A DNA stretch of 64,000 nucleotides from Lantana camara. Lineage: Eukaryota > Streptophyta > Magnoliopsida > Lamiales > Verbenaceae. This document shows positions 1-10,696 of the stretch, one piece after another. The first letter of the stretch is position 1. Every line of letters begins with the position of its first letter. The translations under genes and the position numbers were made by a program. Where the stretch lies: positions 93,101,001 through 93,165,000 of the forward strand of contig CM074861.1 in the NCBI GenBank assembly GCA_037501455.1. The letters run 5' to 3'. The notes beneath the pieces were generated by a model. It made no database searches. It was not told the origin of the DNA and worked only from the letters and a program-made list of their open reading frames with translations.

Positions 1-930
1 TAATTAGGTTAGAATTCAGAATTCTTAATTTCTTTTTGATGTTTATGTTAGATATGATTATTTTGAATGCAATTCCTTTGATCTTAATGAGCTTTGATCC
101 AATTATGAGGAACTAATCTCCTAGGGTTAGGGGGTAAGGATTATGCATCTAAGGTGTTTGAATTAATGCTTGAGTAAATTTGTGTGATTCTTTGTTAGGA
201 AAACGGTATTGAATAAGCTGGTAATGGATTGGCCATCCGTGAACATGTTGTAAATTATCCGATAATCGAGAGATTGAGGATAATTGAGAGTGTTTTCTGA
301 AACATAGATCTTTTGGGCTTAAAGAAATTTAACCCTAATTTCTACAACCCGTATTTAGAATTCCATGCCAAGCCGCTAGGTTTTAAATACACTAATCTTG
401 CTTTATTCGATTAATTTGGTTACTAAGTGATTGTGAGAACAACACTTGGCTTAATTAATTAGGCATCTAGCCTTCGAAAGAAGCTAGATATAACATCGTG
501 ATTAGGTTGAAGAATCATACATCCGTACTTAAGTATTAATTTGATTACAAAAGAGCATATGATTTATCCCCGACCTGTCTTAATTAAGTGGTTAATTCTC
601 GTGTTTATTTGTTAGCTCGTGTGATTGATTTATTATTAGTTAAGGTTAATTTTGTCATAGTAGTATAATACAACCTGATTAATCTTTTCCGGTCTCTAGA
701 TTAGAAATAATCATATAAGTGGTTGTTGAATTCCCTTCCCTGTGGATACGATACCTTAAGTGTTACAATCGGATTCAGAACTTACACTTGGGTTCAAGAT
801 TTGTCTATCATAAATCAAAATTGTTTACGTGGATTTCAATTATTGGTTAGATGCAAAAAAGTAAAATACAAGATCATAACTTGCACTATTTTAAAATATT
901 TTAGTTTTTAAAACAATAACGACCGTTAGC
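1..930. other. Unassigned AT-rich sequence upstream of copia remnant
   Basis: No convincing coding region on either strand; the short frames here have no recognisable domain. The stretch is AT-rich. It directly precedes a copia gag remnant, so it may be leader or LTR sequence of that element or of another retroelement, but I do not see a tRNA-iMet type primer site (TGGTATCAGAGC) in it. No LTR end or target duplication could be defined. Confidence 0.4.
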
Positions 931-942
931 CCGCTTCAATCG

Positions 943-1905
943 ATCCTAAAGGAAAATAGACTTGAAGAGTCTAACTATGCTGACTGGAAAATGAATCTTG
1001 ACATCGTGTTTGGTTACGAGAATCTGAAACACGTGCTCGTTGAACCTTGTCTGGGGGTACTGGAAACTACAGCCAATCAGGATATGAGAAATGCTTATGC
1101 CAATTGGGTCAAGTCTAATGATTTGGCTAGGTCATATATCCTGCATCTGTCTCCAATGTTCTTAAGCATCAAATACACGAGATACCAACTGCTAGAAACA
1201 TGATGGATCATCTCCATCAGATGTTTGGAGGACAGAATCAAGCCAAGAGGCTCGAATTGATGCGGAGGCTGTTAGTTACTAAGATGTCTGAGGGATCACC
1301 TGTTCAGGATCCTGTTATGAATATAGTGGCTTGCCTAAACGAAATTGAAAGCTTTGGTGCTAAATTCGATGATCTCAATAAACAGGATATGATCCTATGC
1401 TCTCTGCCAAAGTCGTTCGACATATTCAGGCAAAATTATTCTATGAACAAATTGGATTTTTCTCTGCCTGAATTGATGAACGAACTTAGAGTGGCAGAGA
1501 GAGTATTGAAAGCTAAGGTAACTGTTCTCCTAGCACAGGCATCGACTTCCACGGCTCCAAAAGCCAACAAGTGGAAAAAGGGAAAGAGAAATGTTCTCAA
1601 TCCCAAGAAAAAGGTTCAGAAGAAGAAGGGTAAACCTAGCAAAGGGAAATGTTTCCACTGCGGAGAAAATGGGCACTGGAAGAGGAATTGTCCAAAATAC
1701 TTAGCAAGTCTTCCTGCTAAGCCATCTGGACAAGGTATATCGATATCTTGTTTAATAGAATTATGTTTAGTTGGAAGTCTACCAGAAACCTGGTGTGTGG
1801 ACTCGGGTTCAACTAATCATATCTGCAATTCGTTGAAGGGGTTCAAGCTAACCAGAAAGCTTGAAGATGGTGAGATGCAACTACTGCTTGGGGATAATAC
1901 GCAGT
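943..1905 (+). pseudogene. copia gag and start of protease
   Basis: Gag is the capsid/nucleocapsid protein that packages element RNA into virus-like particles. The reading starts before the first ATG of the open frame: a gag N-terminal motif (EESNYADWKMNL) is readable from about 943. A frame change near 1200 moves the reading into a 235-codon frame. That frame holds a basic lysine-rich stretch and a CX2CX4HX4C zinc knuckle (CFHCGENGHWKRNC, about 1650-1690). The aspartic protease active site appears as CVDSGSTNHIC near 1795-1830, with a D-S-G triad. A stop at 1905-1907 precedes the next readable block. Not expected to be functional. Confidence 0.85.
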
Positions 1906-1907
1906 AG

Positions 1908-2110
1908 GGACTGTAAATTTGTATTTTGGTGATAGGGTTTTGATACTGAAAGACACTCTGTACATACCGTGTGTTCGCAGAAATTTGATTTCTTTGAGTT
2001 GTTTAATAAATAATGGTTTCATTGTTTGTTTTGAACAAAGTTTTACCATTAAGCAAAATAAAAAGTTTATTTGCTCTAGCACGGTAAAAGATGGCCTTTT
2101 CTTATTATAA
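1908..2110 (+). pseudogene. copia protease C-terminal part, frameshifted
   Basis: After the stop at 1907 the plus strand opens again. Residues such as DTLYIPCVRRNLISLSCL fit the C-terminal half of copia protease and the linker to the pre-integrase region. Recognition rests on position between protease and integrase and on the typical 'VP..RNLIS' motif. The frame stops at 2108-2110. Confidence 0.65.
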
Positions 2111-2179
2111 CCCGATAAAAACCCTAATTCTGAGCTTAACACTACTAAGTTTGACTTACCATCCAAGAGAAAAACTCAT

Positions 2180-3130
2180 ATGCCTAACGAGGCGTACAAG
2201 TGGCATTTACGTTTTGGTCATATTAATCCAAATAGGGTACAAAGACTTCAGATGAATTGTTAAGTCCCTTGGACTTAACAGAACTACCAGTCTGTGAATC
2301 CTGCTTGGAAAGTAAAATGACCAAGAGATCTTTTAAAACCAAAGGTAATCGAGCCACAGAATTGCTTGAGTTAATTCATAAGGATGTGTGTGGTCCTACG
2401 AGTATTCAAGTAAGAGGAGGTTTTGAGCATTTAATCACTTTTAAGGATGATTACTCCAGATACGGATACGTTTATTTGATGAGATATAAGTCTGAATCTT
2501 TTGAAAAGTTCAAAGAATTCAAGGCTGAAGTTGAAAATCAAACTGGAAAATGTATCAAAGCACTTTGATCAGATCGTGGTGGTGAGTATCTGTCTACAGA
2601 GTTTCTAGAATTTCTCACTGCAAGTGGGATTAGATCTCAGCTTTCTGCACCGGGTACACCCCAGCAGAACGGTGTTGCAGAAAGGAGAAATAGAACTCTA
2701 TTGGAAATGGTAAGATCTATGATGAGTCATGCTACCCTACCAAGTTGGTTTTGGGGCTTTGCACTCGAAACGACAGCACACATATTAAACCTTGTTCCAT
2801 CCAAGTGGGTTCCTAAAACACCAATGGAACTGTGGCGAGGGCGAAAGCCCAGTTTCTCCTATCTCCGGATATGGGGAACCCCAACTCATGTGTTAAGGAA
2901 GGATCCTGACAAGTTGGAATCAAGAATAGAGGTTTGCTTGTTCATAGGTTATCCTAAAGGAACAAGAGGTGGTATATTTTACGATCCGAGAGATCACAAA
3001 GTGTTTGTGAGCACTAACGCTAAATATCTCCAAGATGATTTTGTAAATGACCACAAAGATAGAAGCAAAATTGTGTTAGAAGAAATGACAACGTCAGATT
3101 CTGAATTCCAAGAACCCGTAATAACTGAAA
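2180..3130 (+). pseudogene. copia integrase with pre-integrase zinc finger
   Basis: Integrase inserts the cDNA copy into the genome. The HHCC finger is split by a frame break: WHLRFGHINP (two His, near 2190-2225) and CESCLESKM (two Cys, near 2295). The catalytic D-D-E residues are visible: the D of HKDVCGP (about 2380), the D of SDRGGEY just after a TGA stop at 2566-2568, and the E of GVAERRNRTL (about 2680). The TGA looks like a CGA arginine codon changed by one C-to-T transition. The C-terminal GKGF-like region (CLFIGYPKGTRGGIFYDP) follows near 2935-2985. Confidence 0.88.
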
Positions 3131-3179
3131 ATGTTTTAGATACATATGATGTACTAGATACAACATATGATGTAGGGAC

Positions 3180-4125
3180 GAGTACACAACAACCTTGTCA
3201 TAGTGGGAGGATTGTCAGGGCACCTGACAAATACCTAGGATTAACACAAGTGGCTGAATCTGACGTATTAGATCCTATCACATATGATGAAGCTATAAAA
3301 GATATAGACGCTGAACGTTGGGTCAGAGCCATGGAATCTGAATTAGATTCAATGCATTTCAATAAAGTCTGGGAACTTGTAGAGGCGCTTGAGGGCATTA
3401 AGCCTATTGGATGCGAATGGGTCTATAAGAGAAAAAGGGGAATGGATGGAAAGTTTGAGACCTTTAAAGCAAGGCTTGTGGCCAAGGGTTATACCCAGAA
3501 AGAAGGTATCGATTATGACGAAACCTTCTCGCCTGTAGCAATGCTTAAGTCCATAAGAATTCTCCTTTCCATTGCTGCTAATTTTGATTATGAGATATGG
3601 CAAATGGATGTAAAGACTGCCTTCTTGAACGGGCACCTTCAAGAAGAAATATACATGGCTCAGCCTGAATGCTTTATAGCCAGAAATCAGGAGCATATAG
3701 TATGCAAGCTTAATAGGTCTATTTATGGTCTTAAGCAAGCGTCTAGATCATTGAACATCAGATTTAATGAGGCAATTAAATCCTTCGAATTTATACAATT
3801 GCCTGATGAACCATGTGTGTACAAGAGACATCATGATAGTGTTGTAACATTTTTAGTTTTATACGTGGACGATATTCTGCATATGGGGAATGATACATGA
3901 ATATTGTCAGTAGTTAAGATTTGGTTGTAAAATCAGTTTGACATAAAAGACCTAGGTGAGGCTAGTTATATTCTAGGGATCAGAGTTCGTCGTGATTGTA
4001 AGAATAAAATGATTGGTTTATCACAAGCAGCATACATAGATAAGATGCTGGCAAGATATAATATGACGAATTCCAAGAAAGGTTCATTACCTTTCAGACA
4101 TGGAGTTCATCTATCTCGGGATTAG
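3180..4125 (+). pseudogene. copia reverse transcriptase
   Basis: RNA-dependent DNA polymerase of the copia element. Visible blocks: WVRAMESELDSM at the N-terminus, WVYKRKRGMDG, ARLVAKGYTQKEGIDY, the catalytic first aspartate in QMDVKTAFLNG (about 3602-3634), SIYGLKQASR, and the LYVDDIL active site at about 3859-3880. The YVDD box is intact, unlike in two other RT copies of this window. The frame stops at 3900 just past the active site. The thumb region (DLGEASYILGI) continues in frame with a second stop near 4123-4125. No longer functional as a whole. Confidence 0.92.
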
Positions 4126-4134
4126 TGTCCCAAG

Positions 4135-4698
4135 ACCCTAGACGAGCCAGAAGAAATGAAAGACATTCCGTATACTTCTGCAGTCAGAAGCCTCATGCTT
4201 ACCGTGTTATGTACTAGGCCAGATATCTGTTATGTTGTAGGTCTAGTTAGTAGATATCAGTCAAATCCTGGACCCCAACACTGGATAGCAGTGAAGCATA
4301 TATTAAAGTACTTGAGAAGGACTCGGGATTATATGCTTGTCTATCGCAGTGATGAGCTCATTCTTATAGGGTACATAGATTCGAATTTTCAATCTGATTT
4401 CGACTCTAGGCGTTCGACATCTGGATACGTGTTTACTCTAGGAGGAGCAGCCGTGAGTTGGAGGAGTATTAAGCAAACTTACATTGCTGACTCCACCATG
4501 GAAGCCGAATATGTGGCAGCCTCAGAAGCAGCCAAAGAAGCGTATTGGTTTCGAAATTTCCTAATGGGATCTAGAAGTCATCAAGGACGAACTTATACTG
4601 ATCACATTGTACTGTGACAATGCTAGAGCTGTGGCCAACTCCAATGAACCTCGAAGTCATAAACGTGCAAAGCACATGGAGAGGAAGTTTCACATTAT
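4135..4698 (+). pseudogene. copia RNase H, 3'-truncated
   Basis: RNase H removes the RNA strand during cDNA synthesis. The block starts with an RT-connection motif (SAVRSLMLTVLCTRPDICYVV). It continues through YIDSNFQSD, a degraded version of the usual 'D-ADWAG' acidic motif, then RRSTSGYVF and STMEAEYVAASEAAKEAYW with the catalytic glutamate. A frameshift at about 4575 throws the reading to a stop at 4617, but the other frame still reads to KHMERKF near 4690. There the copia sequence ends abruptly and gypsy LTR sequence begins. Confidence 0.9.
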
Positions 4699-6937
4699 AT
4701 GACTTATATAATTGAGGGATTGAATTGCAATTTATGCATTTCACAAATTTCAAAATTGGTGAATCATGGTATATTATTTCTTCATGCTTCCAAGATCATT
4801 TTTCATTAAAAATCACCAACATATTTGCTTCTCCATTGCTTCGGTTCATTCAAGAGATAAGGGAGAAAAGATTTCATCAATTTTCATCCAAGTTTCAAGG
4901 AAATTTCAAGCTTTGGAAGCTCAATCATTCATCATCATCTTCTTTCTCCGTTTCTTTTCTTTCAAGGTGGGTGTATGCATGAATTCATGATTCTTGATCA
5001 ATTATATGGTAGCTAGGGTTCATGAATTTAGGGAATAAATGGATTATAGGTTGTTTGATACATGAATACATGATTATATCATGATTTGGTGTATGAATTC
5101 TTGAAGAATTCGGACTTGTATGATGATATGGTGCATGAACTTGAAACTTATGATTCTTGATAATTTTTCATGATTTGAATGTTTAAATGGAGTTTTATTG
5201 CACTTTGAATATGTACATATGCAAATCTCCAGAATTCTTGCATTTTATGATTGAAACTTGGTGTTTTTTTTGGTTTGTTGTTGTTGTCGAAGCCTTCCCC
5301 TGCTTCTGCTCTGTTTTTCAAGTTGCAGAAGCTAGGAACGGCCCTTCCCGCTTCAATTTGAATCAAAGCCGGCGAGCGAACCTGGGAACGGTCGTTCCCA
5401 TTTTGGCCTGCGAGCTGGACGTTCCCAGCTAAAAGCGCCATTTTATTTTATAAAACGCAGGGATGTTTTCGGAAGGGCATGGGAACGACTCTTCCCATTT
5501 TGAACTGGGACCCGAAACGGCCGTTCCCAGGCCTACGACAGAACAAAAGCTACTGCCTAAAATTGTGATTTTGGGATTTTAATCCAATCACTTCTTTGAT
5601 CCTAAATTGCTATTATATGACTGATTACATGCTAAAACAAGATGTTGTCATGATACATTGTACATTGCTCGTCATCTCGTTGCATTTTCGCTGTTTGTCA
5701 TATTTGGTCCATTTTGAGTCTAGTCTCACGTATATACGTCTTGATTGCATAGATCACGAGGCCGTAGACGAGGAGCAGGCACCCTAGAGTATATCCTTGT
5801 CATATTTTGTCACACAGGTGAGGTTTTGTTCTAGTTACATAGAACCTTTACAACTCCTATGTCCAGTTTTCGGCCAAAACGTATTATATCATAAATATTC
5901 ATTTCAAATTGTAAATGAATTCAAGCAAGCCATGATTGTTCATGATTCAAGCATGTTTTGGCGAGTACCATGATTGCACTTGGGCCCGAGGGTAGTGTAT
6001 TGAGCCAACCGGGAAAGCAAGGGCTGACAGGTAACTCTTGCACTATCCTCACAACTTTGGGATCACCCCTAAAGCCTCCAGGAGGTTTGGTGGTGGAAGG
6101 AGTCCCGTGCATGGGAGTCATGTTCCCAACGTACACCATGTCATGGATAGTTGGTCCTTGCAAACCCACTATCACCCGGAGGAAGAAGGGTTCATGAAAT
6201 TGCTAATTGCTTGCACTAATTGAATTGCATGATCACATGTTAAATAATCAAGCAAGCATGTATTGTTCACGTTGGGTGTTAAGGCTGGAGACTTGCCCTC
6301 ACTCGCCGGGCCACGTATTGAATGAAATTGATTAAATAAAATGTTAAAATTGATGGTTGTAATCTCGGGCGAAGGATAGTTATTCTTGAAACTTATATTC
6401 TTTTCATTTCCAAATCTTTACCCGAGGATACATCTTGCATGTGACTTATGTTATATATATTTATGCCCCTCACTCAGTCTTCGGTAGACTGACACCCTCA
6501 TTTTTCAGGTACACACGGTTATGCTAGGCGGGAGTCTGAGTCATGTCTTTCATTCAGCCGTGTCTAGCATCGCATTTTCCATGTATTGTTGTTCCCGAAA
6601 TTATTGTGATATGATTGTTGTTATCTTTTGGAAGGTTATGCATGTATGATATATAGGAGATGATAATGTATTGATAAATGTTAATACCTATTAGTACTTA
6701 TACTTTGGATGTATATGATGTAAATATGGTACCTATACTAATAATGATCATATAATGCTTCCGCTTTTGAAATTTTATATCTTGGATTTCATTTGGGGTG
6801 TAGTCCCGCCTAGCTAGATTGTTTTCTTGCTTGTTACCCGTTCGCTATATGTTCGGTTTATGGACGGATTATCCATTTCGTATGTGGATCGGGCTATAGT
6901 GCGGGGGATGTAGTGCCTTGGGGTATAGGTTGCTACA
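4699..6937 (+). repeat. 5' LTR of the Tekay-like element, 5'-truncated
   Basis: Nearly identical to the 3' LTR from 11030 onward, aligning from the shared octamer ATGACTTA at 4699. The first ~338 bases present in the 3' LTR (10692-11029) are missing. The LTR ends at ...GCTACA (6937), a few bases before the primer site. It contains GGGAACG...CGTTCCC inverted motifs around 5337-5535 and the conserved CAGTCT/AGACTG stem-loop at 6475-6491. The related solo LTR at 39663-42463 confirms the 3' boundary. Confidence 0.9.
6475..6491 (+). promoter_or_regulatory. Conserved stem-loop in LTR (CAGTCT-loop-AGACTG)
   Basis: CAGTCT, a five-base loop (TCGGT) and AGACTG form a perfect 6-bp stem directly after GCCCCTCACT. 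The same stem beside the same GAGGGGC block occurs in two other, diverged gypsy LTR families of this window (40076-40092; 44696-44709 and 49770-49783). The function is unknown; an RNA signal in the transcribed part of the LTR is one possibility. Confidence 0.55.
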
Positions 6938-6945
6938 TCTTAAGG

Positions 6946-6957
6946 TGGTATCAGAGC
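6946..6957 (+). other. Primer binding site, tRNA-iMet type
   Basis: TGGTATCAGAGC, the standard plant complement to the 3' end of initiator methionine tRNA, lies 8 bases after the 5' LTR end. Minus-strand cDNA synthesis would start here. A TCTTAAGG spacer separates it from the LTR. Confidence 0.95.
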
Positions 6958-7190
6958 CCGGTTGTAAAACCGAGGCTCTAGAGTCGTGTCTTGTTAGTCT
7001 AGGTCGCACAGCATAGGATTAATTGTTACTTAAGAGTCTTGCATTTATTTGAACTACGTGATTTACTTGAATTCTTGAATGTATTGAGTTACTTGATTCT
7101 TGAATTATGTGATTTATTGGCATTAGGGAATTATTTGCACTCATTTGCATTTATTAATCAACCACGTATGTGTAGTGATTTGATTTCAGG

Positions 7191-8230
7191 ATGGCTCGTG
7201 ATAGACATCACCGTGATCGTTCCCCGAGACATCGACATCATCATCATCACCGTGAGAGATCACCACCTCCTCAGGCTCAGCCCCAGGACTTTATGAACAC
7301 AGTGGTTGGGCTTATTGATCAAAGGCTCGAGGAGCTTGTTCCTCCAGCACCACCTACTCTACCAGTACCACAGTAGAACCTTATTTCTGCCATACTTCGG
7401 GAGTTTCAGAATCAGCATCCCCCTAAGTTCTATAAAGGCAATGATATTCAGGCTGAGATGTGGCTTAAGGAGGTAGAGAGGATTTGGCAGCTTATTCCGT
7501 GTGACACTCGGGAGAAAGCCCGTTGCACTATCACTCTAATTCAGGCGAGGCTTACTCATGATGGGAGAGTACTCAGATCGTGTTAGAGGCCGCCGGGGAA
7601 GTTATTACCTGGGAGGTGTTTGTATGGGAGTTCAGGAACAAATTCATTCCACCAGCTTCTCGCACCCGCAGGTTGAGGGAGTTCACTGAACTCAAGCAAG
7701 GAGGGAGATCTGTTGCTGAGTACATCGCGGAGTTTGAGAGATTATCTCGCTATGCACCCAATATAGCGAGTGATGACTTCCATAAGGCGATGCAGTTCGT
7801 ACAGGGACTTGGGCCAAACATATAGATTACCTTGGAAGCTGTTAATACGAGTATCTGGGCCAAAGCTACCACTAAAGCCTTGAAGGTCGAAGATTCAGTG
7901 AATGCAAGGAGGCCTATTCCTCATGCTGGACAGTCTTCAGGCTCAGGTTCAGGACAGGGTTCGAGTTCCGGGAAGCGGCCTATTTCTTATTCTGCACCAC
8001 CACTACAGAAGGGGCCTGGGAAGAAGTTCAAAACAACGGGACCATCTCAGAAGATTCCACTAGCGCCTGCTTTACCACCCCCACCTCAGAAACCAGGTTG
8101 TACCTACTGTGGATTGCCTACACACACTTATGATAGATGTAGGCGTTGGTTGGGATTGTGTTTGATCTGTGGGAGCAACGAGTATCGGGGTAAATGGTTG
8201 TCCGGATGGTCGGGATCCGCCACCTAGTGG
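7191..8230 (+). pseudogene. gypsy gag (Tekay-like), frameshifted
   Basis: Capsid/nucleocapsid polyprotein. It starts at ATG 7191 with an Arg/His-rich N-terminus (RHRHHHHHRERSP). An in-frame stop lies at 7374-7376 and another frame break near 7575. The retrotransposon gag core is clear in 7580-7825 (WEVFVWEFRNKFIPPASR, LKQGGRSVAEYIAEFERLSRYAP). After a stop at 7823-7825 the same frame continues through a Gly/Ser-rich linker to a CX2CX4HX4C zinc knuckle (CTYCGLPTHTYDRC, about 8098-8140). A further frame change follows near 8190, before the protease. Not functional as it stands. Confidence 0.88.
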
Positions 8231-8505
8231 TCAGAGACCACTCGTGAGAGCTCGGGCCTATACTTTGGCTGGAGAGGAGCAAGATGCAGAGATCGACCCT
8301 GTCGCAGTTGTGGAAGGTACTATCTGCATTCATGGCACGAACATCCATACCTTATTTGATCCAGGAGCTACACACTCCTTTCTTGCGCAGTTTATTGCTA
8401 TTACTTTATCTTTGCCTGCTATATGTCCTTCTATGCGCTATTTGGTTAGTTCTCCTTTTGGTAGTAGACGAGAGACAGATTAGGTATATAGGGATGTTCC
8501 AGTGA
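8169..8505 (+). pseudogene. gypsy aspartic protease, 3' part deleted
   Basis: The chromovirus protease N-terminal half is recognisable as GTICIHGTNIHTLFDPGATHSFLA (8316-8387 region). The active-site triad is usually D-S-G; here it is D-P-G, a substitution likely to abolish catalysis. The sequence continues through PFGSRRETD, a TAG stop at 8481-8483 and a RDVPV motif. It then switches directly into the RT/RNase H connection region. The rest of the protease and the RT polymerase core, including the YxDD box, are absent. Confidence 0.85.
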
Positions 8506-9119
8506 AAATTGAGGCCGTACTTAAATAGGAGAAACCAAAGAATGCCTCGGAGGTTAGAAGTTTCTTGGGATTGGCCGGATACTATAGAAGGTTCGTTCAG
8601 GATTTCTCAAAGATTGCGGCTCCGTTAACCCGGTTGACAAAGAAAGATGTCAAGTTTGTTTGGGATGAAAAGTATGACCAAAGCTTTAACTTCTTGAAAG
8701 AAAAGTTAGTCTCAGCTCCCGTGTTAGCACTTTCAGAAGGCTCAGAGGAGTATGCAGTTTATACTGATGCCTCTAAGGAAGGTTTGGGTTGTGTGTTGAC
8801 TCAGAAAGGAAAAGTGATCGCGTATGCATCCCGAAAATTGAAAGAATATGAGAAAAATTATCCTACACATGACTTGGAGCTCGCCGCCATGATCTTTGCT
8901 CTCGGGAAGTGGAGACATTATCTATACGGGACATCTTTTGAGATTTTCACTGACCACAAAAGCTTCCAATATTTATTCACGCAGAAAGATTTAAATATGA
9001 GGCAACGACGTTGGATGGAAAAGTTGGAAGATTATGATTGCACTATCAAATACCATCCGGGGAAAGCCAACGTGGTCGCCGATGCACTTAACAGGAAGGC
9101 GAGTGTATCAAATTTGTAG
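8506..9119 (+). pseudogene. gypsy RT thumb and RNase H
   Basis: Begins in the RT thumb/connection (a KIEAVLK motif, a TAG where tryptophan is expected at about 8527, then [20 protein letters not shown]). It continues through RNase [15 protein letters not shown] (first catalytic aspartate), [19 protein letters not shown] (glutamate), [11 protein letters not shown] (second aspartate) and DALNRK (last aspartate, with N where S is usual). The RNase H block alone is open for 184 codons and retains its acidic residues. The polymerase domain that should precede it is gone. Confidence 0.92.
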
Positions 9120-10133
9120 ATAAAGGAAAGTGATGAAGTTGCTCCAATTATTTTAAAGGCTCGGGTTTCTAATATTACAATTCAGCCGGAATTGAAGTAT
9201 TAACTATTTGAGGCTCAGAACAATGATCTGGTGGTACAGAAATTGGTAAGTAAGGCAAGAGAGGATTCAGAATGTCCTTTCGGGTTTGATGAGACCGGTT
9301 TGCTTCAGTTTAAAAATCGAGTGGTTGTGTCCGAAGAATTGAAATGGGTCTTGCTTGAGGAAGCTTACAAGTCAGCTTATTCAATCCACCCGGGAGGAAA
9401 TAAAATGTATAAGGACTTGAAACAATATTATTGGTGGAAAGGATTAAAGAAAGACATCGCTGAGTATGTGAAACACTGCTTGACTTGTCCAAAAGTAAAA
9501 GCTGAGCATCAGAAACCCGCGGGACTTCTACAGCCGTTACCTATTCCCAAATGGAAGTGGGAACAAGTAACGATGGATTTTGTATCCGGGTTACCCAAGG
9601 TGAGAGGTGGATTCGATGGTATTTGGGTGATTGTGGACCGATTCACGAAGTCTGCACACTTTCTACCGGTCCGGATGTCCTATAAAATTCCGAAGTTAGC
9701 CGAGATATACAACAAAGAGATTATCCGACTTCATGGGATTCCGGTGAGTATAGTTTCAGATCGAGACCCGAGTTTCACATCTAAATTATGGCAAGAATTA
9801 CAGGCGATATTGGGGACGAGACTCAAGTTTAGCACCGCATTCCACCCGCAAATAGATGGCCAGTCGGAGAGATTAATAAGATACTTGGAAGATTTACTTC
9901 GGGCCTGCGCGATGGATTTTCAGAGTTCTTGGCAAGAACAACTTCCTCTGATTAAATTTGCATATAATAACAGTTATCAGGCTTCAATCGGGATGGCTCC
10001 TTATGAACTTCTTTATGGTAGGAAATGTCGATCTCCGTTGTTTTTCGACTTGGAAGAATGGAAATGGTCGAAACAAGAAGGTGCAAAGAAAGGTGGAAAG
10101 TTAGAAAACCTTCTAAGGTCGTCCAAGCTATGA
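9120..10133 (+). pseudogene. gypsy integrase
   Basis: Open from 9231 for 300 codons. Residues in order: the HHCC zinc finger (last part HPGGNKMYKDLK...CLTC), MDFVSGLPKV with the first catalytic aspartate, VSDRDPSFTS with the second, and DGQSERLIRYLEDLLRAC with the glutamate. The D-D-E triad is complete. The KKK-like C-terminal start (GMAPYELLYGRKCRSP) is typical of Tekay/Del elements. A frameshift between 10040 and 10130 separates it from the C-terminal chromodomain-like part. The TAG at 9117-9119 separates it from RNase H. Confidence 0.92.
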
Positions 10134-10696
10134 TTGAGAAAGTTCAAATGGTGCAACAACGGATGAAAGCCGCTCAAGACAGGCAAAAGAGATATGCCGA
10201 TACTCGCCGAAGAGATCTTGAATTTGAAGTTGGTGACCGGGTATTCTTGAATGTGTCACCAAGGAAAGGTTTCACTCGGATCAAAAAAGGAGAAAAACTT
10301 AATCCTCTCTATTTAGGTCCTTTCGAGGTTTTTGAAAGAATTGGGGAAGTAGCTTATCGACTGGACTTACTGCCGAGTCTCACGGGGATTCATAATGTAT
10401 TTCATGTCTCTCAGTTAAGGAAATACTACCCCGATGAAACCACAATTCTCCCCGTTGAAGAAGTTGAATTGGAACCGAACTTGACATTTGTGCAAAAGCC
10501 GGTTAGGATCTTGGATAGGAAGTTTCAGGAGTTAAGAAACCGAAGCATTCCCATGGTTAAAGTGTTGTGGAGAAGTGACCGAACAGAAGAAGCTACGTGG
10601 GAAACCGAGAATAAAATGAAACGGTTCCATCCAGAGGTTGTTTCCTCGGGAGTAGAGAATCTGGGAACCAGATTCTTTAAGGGGGGAGAGTTGTAA
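10100..10696 (+). pseudogene. gypsy integrase C-terminal domain with chromodomain-like tail
   Basis: The integrase C-terminal region continues in another frame: MIEKVQMVQQRMKAAQDRQKRYAD, FEVGDRVFLNVSPRKG, LGPFEVFERIGEVAYRLDLLP and HNVFHVSQLRKY. The tail (KPVRILDRKFQELRNRSIPMVKVLWR, EEATWETENKM) is the chromodomain-like motif of chromoviruses, thought to steer integration to chromatin with particular histone marks. The frame closes at 10694-10696, overlapping the first bases of the 3' LTR, as is usual in this lineage. Confidence 0.9.
10675..10691 (+). other. Polypurine tract
   Basis: AAGGGGGGAGAG directly precedes the 3' LTR start TGTAACG (10692). Plus-strand cDNA synthesis would be primed here. 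Confidence 0.9.

Larger units (their letters stand above)
943..4698 (+). mobile_element. Ty1/copia retrotransposon remnant, truncated at both ends
   Basis: Domains appear in copia order on the plus strand: gag with CCHC zinc knuckle, protease, integrase, reverse transcriptase, RNase H. Integrase before RT identifies the copia superfamily. At least two frame breaks (near 1200 and 2250) and several stops (2568, 3900, 4125, 4617) interrupt it. The 3' end stops inside the RNase H C-terminal region at about 4698, where gypsy LTR sequence begins, so the 3' UTR and 3' LTR are missing here. No 5' LTR or primer site was recognised. Lineage within copia not assigned. Confidence 0.9.

Noticed and set aside
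5187..5432. Short frames repeated at 5187 and 11519
   Set aside because: They lie in the two LTR copies, carry no domain, and differ by indels; repetition is due to the LTRs.
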